Below, in pieces: positions 60,633-64,000 of a DNA stretch of 64,000 nucleotides. Below the pieces are notes generated by a model. It was given only the letters and a program-made list of their open reading frames with translations. It was not told where the DNA came from and searched no databases. A program made the translations under genes and the position numbers. The stretch comes from Pseudoduganella violacea (GTDB lineage Bacteria > Pseudomonadota > Gammaproteobacteria > Burkholderiales > Burkholderiaceae_D). The stretch's first letter is position 1; each line of letters begins with the position of its first letter. The stretch covers positions 39,183-103,182 of the forward strand of contig NZ_JACHXD010000019.1 in NCBI RefSeq assembly GCF_014191875.1, given 5' to 3'.

Positions 60633-61099
60633 GCCCCCTCCTCCTGGCTTGCCACCGCCTCCCACAAGGACTCGGGGATCAGGCGGGCCGCTTGCAGCAC
60701 CATCAGCAACTCGGCGTCGAGCGCGGCGATTTTCTGCACCGGCGCATGGCCTGCATCGTCCAGCAAGGGAGCGGCCTCGGCCATCACGATGGTGGACAGC
60801 GTGCGCACGCCGAGGACGGCATCGACCGCGAGAGCCGCCTGGCGTTCCCCCAACGCCAGGGTGACATAGCGCGAGGGTGCAGTCGACGTCTCGCTGCGGG
60901 CGAGCTTGGCGCAATCGAGGACCGGCACGGCGGTGCCGCGGATCAGGGACAATCCCAGCAGAAACTCCGGCATGGCCGGCATGGGATCGACCGGCAGCGC
61001 CCGCATCGTTTCACGCACGTTTGCCAGCGGCAGCGCGTACAGGCGTGATCCGCTACGGCACAACAGCACAGTATCCGATGACCCGCTATGTGATGCCAT
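60629..61099 (-). CDS. cheW: CheW adaptor protein (first copy, WspB-like)
   Basis: 156 residues; the ATG at 61099 follows AGG at close spacing. CheW domain with LLCRSGSRLYALPLANVRET, FLLGLSLIRGTAVPVLDCAKL and LAVDAVLGVRTL. It is the first gene of the eight-gene chemosensory operon; the promoter must lie in 61100-61558. Its stop overlaps the CheR start. Confidence 0.9.
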   Translation of the reverse strand: MASHSGSSDTVLLCRSGSRLYALPLANVRETMRALPVDPMPAMPEFLLGLSLIRGTAVPVLDCAKLARSETSTAPSRYVTLALGERQAALAVDAVLGVRTLSTIVMAEAAPLLDDAGHAPVQKIAALDAELLMVLQAARLIPESLWEAVASQEEGA

Positions 61100-61558
61100 A
61101 AGCACCTAGCTTTTCAGACCAGAGGGGCGGTGGTTGGACGGTAGTGCTTGTAGTCGTTGTATGCTTGACGCCAAGCCCCTATCTCGCGTCTCGCCGGGGA
61201 ACATCTGTTTGCCGACAACCTTTGTGCACCGGACAGGCTGCACCTGACCCTGCAATGGCAGCGATCGATACCAGAAACCGCAACGGCGCTGTGTCTTTTA
61301 CCCACAACAACCTGTGAACGTATCCGATAATTGCACAAGATTCTTGCCTAAAATCTCACCAATCGTCACGTGGTAAAGTTTTCCCCGACTGCCTCTTGAA
61401 GCCGACCGAATAGGAAGCACGTTTTTCGCCTCCACTGACATCACCGCCCTCGCCGGCCTTAGCCCATGCCGTTTGCAGAACAAAAATGCTCGTAATGGAA
61501 GTATCCGTGACGACAGGGAAAAGCTACCGCGCCATCCAAAAAAACGGACAGATTCCCC
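61100..61558. other. Gene-free region upstream of the chemosensory operon
   Basis: 459 bases between the first CheW gene and an HTH-like gene, both on the minus strand. AT content rises around 61310-61380, which could hold the operon promoter. I see no clear sigma-54 or sigma-70 elements, no long repeat and no RNA gene. Confidence 0.4.
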
Positions 61559-61876
61559 TTACTCCTTTGGCTTGCCTTGGACGTCACTGAGACGGTACTT
61601 CTTCCGGCGATCCCCCATCAGATAGCGCAGATCCCGGATGGTCAACTCCGACACTTCGTGCATACGGATCAATAGCGCAGCGCCGACGGGAAGCCGGCGA
61701 TGCCGGATCTTGCTGATCACCGGTGGCGCAACTTCCAGCGCACGCGACAACGCCGCGTCATTCTTCAAGCCCAAGCGCTCGATCAGCGTGTCAAGCAAGC
61801 GGTCCGGGTTATATTCCACGTCACCTGCTGCCTCTTCTGCTTTTTCCTCATCCGAGCCTGTCGCAGTGTTGCGCAT
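61559..61876 (-). CDS. Small HTH-like (XRE-type) regulator, 105 aa
   Basis: AGGAG precedes the ATG at 61876. After an acidic N-terminus the protein contains a compact helix-turn-helix: LIERLGLKNDAALSRALEV, APPVISKIRHRRLPVGAALL, then MHEVSELTIRDLRYLMGDRR. The pattern (LxND..LSxALxVxPPxISKIRxxxLP) recurs in many Burkholderiales proteins of unknown role. A perfect AT-rich palindrome lies 27 bases upstream, so autoregulation is possible. Confidence 0.8.
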   Translation of the reverse strand: MRNTATGSDEEKAEEAAGDVEYNPDRLLDTLIERLGLKNDAALSRALEVAPPVISKIRHRRLPVGAALLIRMHEVSELTIRDLRYLMGDRRKKYRLSDVQGKPKE

Positions 61877-61902
61877 AACGATCTCCTATCGTATCCCCGT
61901 TC

Positions 61903-61916
61903 TTTTTGCGCAAAAA
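61903..61916. promoter_or_regulatory. AT-rich palindrome upstream of the HTH-like gene
   Basis: TTTTTGCGCAAAAA is a perfect 14-base palindrome followed by more A (to 61921), 27 bases before the HTH-like start. It could be an operator for that protein or part of its promoter; on the minus strand the T-run could also serve as a terminator for upstream transcription. Confidence 0.45.
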
Positions 61917-62075
61917 AAAAAGCGGGTATTGGGAAAGCGCCCGACTTCTGTTTCGGTGTAGCGCCACCAAAGGCCATCTCGGGTCGCTCGTCATTGCCAG
62001 TCCACCTCCATGCGGCCGCCAATCCTACCCATCGGCCACATTGCCGAAGGCGTGAGGTGCCGGCCGGGCTGGTGT

Positions 62076-62651
62076 TTAGTGTGGTGCCAGCTTCTTCGAC
62101 ATGAACACGCGGTTGATTCCTGGCGCGGAACTGATCTCGCCAAAACTTACCCATCCGTTTTTTTCATAAAACCCTGGCGCCTGGAAACTGATCGTGTACA
62201 GCACTGCGGAACGACAGCCACGCTGGCACGCTTCATCCTCGAAGGCCTGCAACATTTGGGTGCCTAATCCTGCACCGCGCAGCGCGTCCGGTAGGTAAAA
62301 CAAGTCAAGAAATGCCAGCCCGAGAGAAGTTCTTCCAACGATCCCGCCCAGCACCTCGTTGCTATGAGGGTCTCTGACAATCACACTTAAGGGGCGCCGA
62401 TCATTGAGGCCCGCTTTCAGCACATTGAACTCATCCAAGCCTTTGCCAATCATTTCCTCAAACTCAGGCTCTGCCTGATCACCGACAACAATAACGTTTT
62501 GCTTCAAAATCTCCCCTTCCGTTCTCTCAGGTTGCTTCAACGTGTCGCCCTCAAGCCAAGATGAGCATGTCATATCAATCGCAGCGCTGCTTGCCGCCGC
62601 CTCTTGATAGCGGCGTGAGTCCGCCTCGAAGGCGATAACCTGCAATTGCAT
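62076..62651 (-). CDS. GNAT family N-acetyltransferase
   Basis: Up to 191 residues. The GNAT core is in the second half: VLGGIVGRTSLGLAFLDLFY, the acetyl-CoA loop LRGAGLGTQMLQAFEDEA, then FYEKNGWVSFGE. The first about 60 residues are poor in known features, and internal ATGs (for example 62573) may be the true start. The acceptor is unknown; such enzymes often acetylate antibiotics, polyamines or proteins. Confidence 0.8.
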   Translation of the reverse strand: MQLQVIAFEADSRRYQEAAASSAAIDMTCSSWLEGDTLKQPERTEGEILKQNVIVVGDQAEPEFEEMIGKGLDEFNVLKAGLNDRRPLSVIVRDPHSNEVLGGIVGRTSLGLAFLDLFYLPDALRGAGLGTQMLQAFEDEACQRGCRSAVLYTISFQAPGFYEKNGWVSFGEISSAPGINRVFMSKKLAPH

Positions 62652-63048
62652 GTCTCTCGCTCGCTTGAGCGCCGGTCATTATCACCTAAAGCCTTTCGCC
62701 GTGCAGAACCCACGACCATGGGCGGCTTTCGCCTGCGCAGTCGACTACCGCTTTCGAAGGTAACCCCGCCAGCAAGTCGAAACTGGTCAATGTGGGCATG
62801 TTCCTTAGCCTCGGTGTCGAAGACAGCGTCTTCCCATGCAGCTGGCATGACGCATTTGAGCCACATGAACCCGTATGCCGGACAGGTTTTACGTCGCGAA
62901 TATTTGGGGGACTCTATGTCCCACCATTTACAAAGATGATTGGCCGCAGCGACAACCACGGCGCAAGGAAACTGGCCCGGGCGTAGCTAGGCCAGTCTCC
63001 ATGTGGGTGCCACGAAAGAAAAGAATGCCGCAAGCGCGTGCAGCGCTA
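62652..63048. other. Unexplained stretch with protein-like minus-strand frame
   Basis: A minus-strand frame (GTG at 62959 running through this stretch) reads KTCPAYGFMWLKCVMPAAW and KEHAHIDQFRLAGGVTF, which look protein-like, but it changes into Arg-rich shadow-like sequence and lacks a ribosome site. The plus strand has a second open frame over the same bases. It may be a gene remnant or a conserved non-coding block; I cannot decide. Confidence 0.35.
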
Positions 63049-63441
63049 TCAGAAATCGGTATTAAACAGGATCATGTCGACCATGGAACCACTGGCAATG
63101 CCTGCGAAAGAAACCGGCAAGCCGCTCCCGAAACTCAGGTCGCCGTCACCAGTCACCTGACCAGCTTGATAGGTCACGCCATCGCACACGAACTGGATGT
63201 ACCCGATGACATCGCCGTTTATGCACATGCGCGTAATGGAGAACTTACCGTCAGCTGGCAATGTGAAACTGGCAGTTGGGGTGCCGCCGCCGCCGCCATA
63301 TTTGACATTCCCGATTTGAATCGAGTCGATCTTTGAGCCACTTTTAATCAGCACCTGCTGGCCGCCAGTACCTTGAATGGAGCTAAAACTACCTCCATGA
63401 CCGCCAAAGGACATCTGCTTTTTACCTGCCAATGCTTCCAT
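63049..63441 (-). CDS. Jacalin-like lectin domain protein, 130 aa
   Basis: GGAGG precedes the ATG at 63441. After MEALAGKKQMSFGGHGGSFS the sequence has VLIKSGSKIDSIQIGNVKYG, a GGGGG turn, and INGDVIGYIQFVCDG, matching the beta-prism repeat pattern of jacalin-related lectins (IxIxSGxxIDxI... GG.GG... I.GxIxF). No signal peptide. Lectins of this kind bind sugars and some act as toxins or adhesins. A stand-alone cytosolic-type lectin in this group is unusual. Confidence 0.7.
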   Translation of the reverse strand: MEALAGKKQMSFGGHGGSFSSIQGTGGQQVLIKSGSKIDSIQIGNVKYGGGGGTPTASFTLPADGKFSITRMCINGDVIGYIQFVCDGVTYQAGQVTGDGDLSFGSGLPVSFAGIASGSMVDMILFNTDF

Positions 63442-63675
63442 AAATCCTCCAAAATAGGTTATGAAAAACTAGAACAGTTAAGTAAATGCCACCAACTCGC
63501 CAATGTGGCATTTAAATTATACGGATCAAATCGTGCCCGATGCTCTCGCTTTCTCACGATGCAAAAAGCAAGTGAACCGGGCCGGGATTTTGAGAGGCTC
63601 CTAAGTTTGAGTCAGGCCGGAACGGTTTGACTCAAAGCTGACGTTACCTGCCGGTACAGCAGCCGCCAGTTGTCG

Positions 63676-63990
63676 CTATACGGTAAGGGAGTTCACAAAT
63701 ATCAAGAACTCATCGGGCGTCATGAGTACCTTGCCGCGCGGCTTCCACAGCGCTAGAAAGGCATCGTGCAGGAAACGTCCATCCCCCGACACCAGGATGT
63801 CGGCATGGTGTAGAAAAAGCATTTGCTCATAATCGGACTGGGCGTTGGGGTCGATTTTTCCGGGAAGGGCCGCCGCGTAGCAGGCTGCATACGTAAAGGC
63901 TTGGGGTAAGCGTCTCGCCAGCGCCGTCTTCCATTGAGTGCAGCGCGTCGCCATGATTGAATTTGGGATGCAAATTGATTGTGTCCACAA
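63676..63990 (-). CDS. Possible truncated PIN-like protein
   Basis: An in-frame stop at 63997-63999 blocks extension beyond the window, and the first candidates are TTG (63990) or ATG (63954), without ribosome sites. The C-terminal half (ADILVSGDGRFLHDAFLALW, then GKVLMTPDEFLIFVNSL) resembles the end of PIN-domain toxins, with an Asp pair in SGDGRFL. The N-terminal metal-binding Asp segment is not seen, so this may be a gene fragment. Confidence 0.4.
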   Translation of the reverse strand: MWTQSICIPNSIMATRCTQWKTALARRLPQAFTYAACYAAALPGKIDPNAQSDYEQMLFLHHADILVSGDGRFLHDAFLALWKPRGKVLMTPDEFLIFVNSLTV

Positions 63991-64000
63991 ATTTATTTAT

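Noticed and set aside
1..64000. CRISPR arrays, rRNA, tRNA, complete insertion sequences
   Set aside because: No regularly spaced repeats, no tRNA or rRNA signature and no transposase gene were seen on either strand.

Overview
The window looks like GC-rich betaproteobacterial DNA, most likely from the order Burkholderiales and probably the family Oxalobacteraceae (Janthinobacterium/Duganella/Massilia-like). This rests on the Cupriavidus-type cop gene set, H-NS and PRTRC-type proteins, codon use and gene style; there is no rRNA or tRNA to confirm it. Many small unrecognised genes, a tyrosine recombinase and a plasmid-type actin-like ParM gene in the first 13 kb suggest a megaplasmid or integrated mobile region.

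Layout. (1) 0-1.4 kb: a periplasmic ligand-binding protein followed by a membrane sensor cut by the window edge. (2) 2-13.5 kb: an accessory zone of short genes, many in overlapping minus-strand runs, a cluster of perfect inverted repeats (4871-5042), an H-NS-like protein, a PadR/GyrI-like pair, and a recombinase/Mrr-like nuclease/small-protein operon. A 1.3 kb gene-free stretch then precedes a ParM-like gene (PRTRC protein D type) and its small partner. (3) 13.5-23.7 kb: a GtrB-like and an ArnT-like glycosyltransferase, a secreted formamidase-like protein, and the copper genes copK, copI-like, copB, copA and copRS. (4) 23.7-37.9 kb: a complete three-gene Tc toxin locus (TcC, TcB, TcA, all on the minus strand). 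(5) 38.1-38.8 kb: a decayed, collapsed copy of the arnT-to-copS block of region 3. (6) 38.8-43 kb: copZ, a CueR-like regulator, a [2Fe-2S] ferredoxin and a CopA-type ATPase. (7) 43-49.8 kb: amidohydrolase/AraC pair, hypothetical protein, hemerythrin-like protein, universal stress protein, histidine kinase. (8) 50.6-61.1 kb: an eight-gene chemosensory operon in Wsp order (CheW, CheR-TPR, CheW, CheA-REC, CheB) whose output is a five-receiver hybrid kinase and a single receiver instead of a diguanylate cyclase, plus a CHASE3-type chemoreceptor. (9) 61.5-64 kb: an HTH-like regulator, a GNAT acetyltransferase, a jacalin-like lectin and a fragment resembling the end of a PIN-type protein.

How the genes fit together. 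The copper genes form a full periplasmic and cytoplasmic defence: CopRS senses copper, CopA/CopB/CopI/CopK handle it in the periplasm and outer membrane, and CopZ/CueR/ATPase clear the cytoplasm. The Tc toxin lies between an intact copy and a deleted, diverged copy of the same arnT-cop block, so copS has been separated from the copZ-ATPase genes. The two ends of the toxin's own modularity (the TcC C-terminal payload and a central TcA segment) look more AT-rich than their surroundings, which fits module exchange.

Most interesting points: the toxin locus sandwiched by a collapsed duplication; an unassigned TcC payload; a CueR with Ser in place of the second copper Cys; a CopK that has lost almost all Met ligands; a Wsp-like pathway rewired to a multi-receiver kinase whose last receiver lacks the phospho-acceptor Asp; and two unexplained structured non-coding stretches (4871-5042 and about 10930-11260). 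All calls come from reading the sequence; no database search was run.
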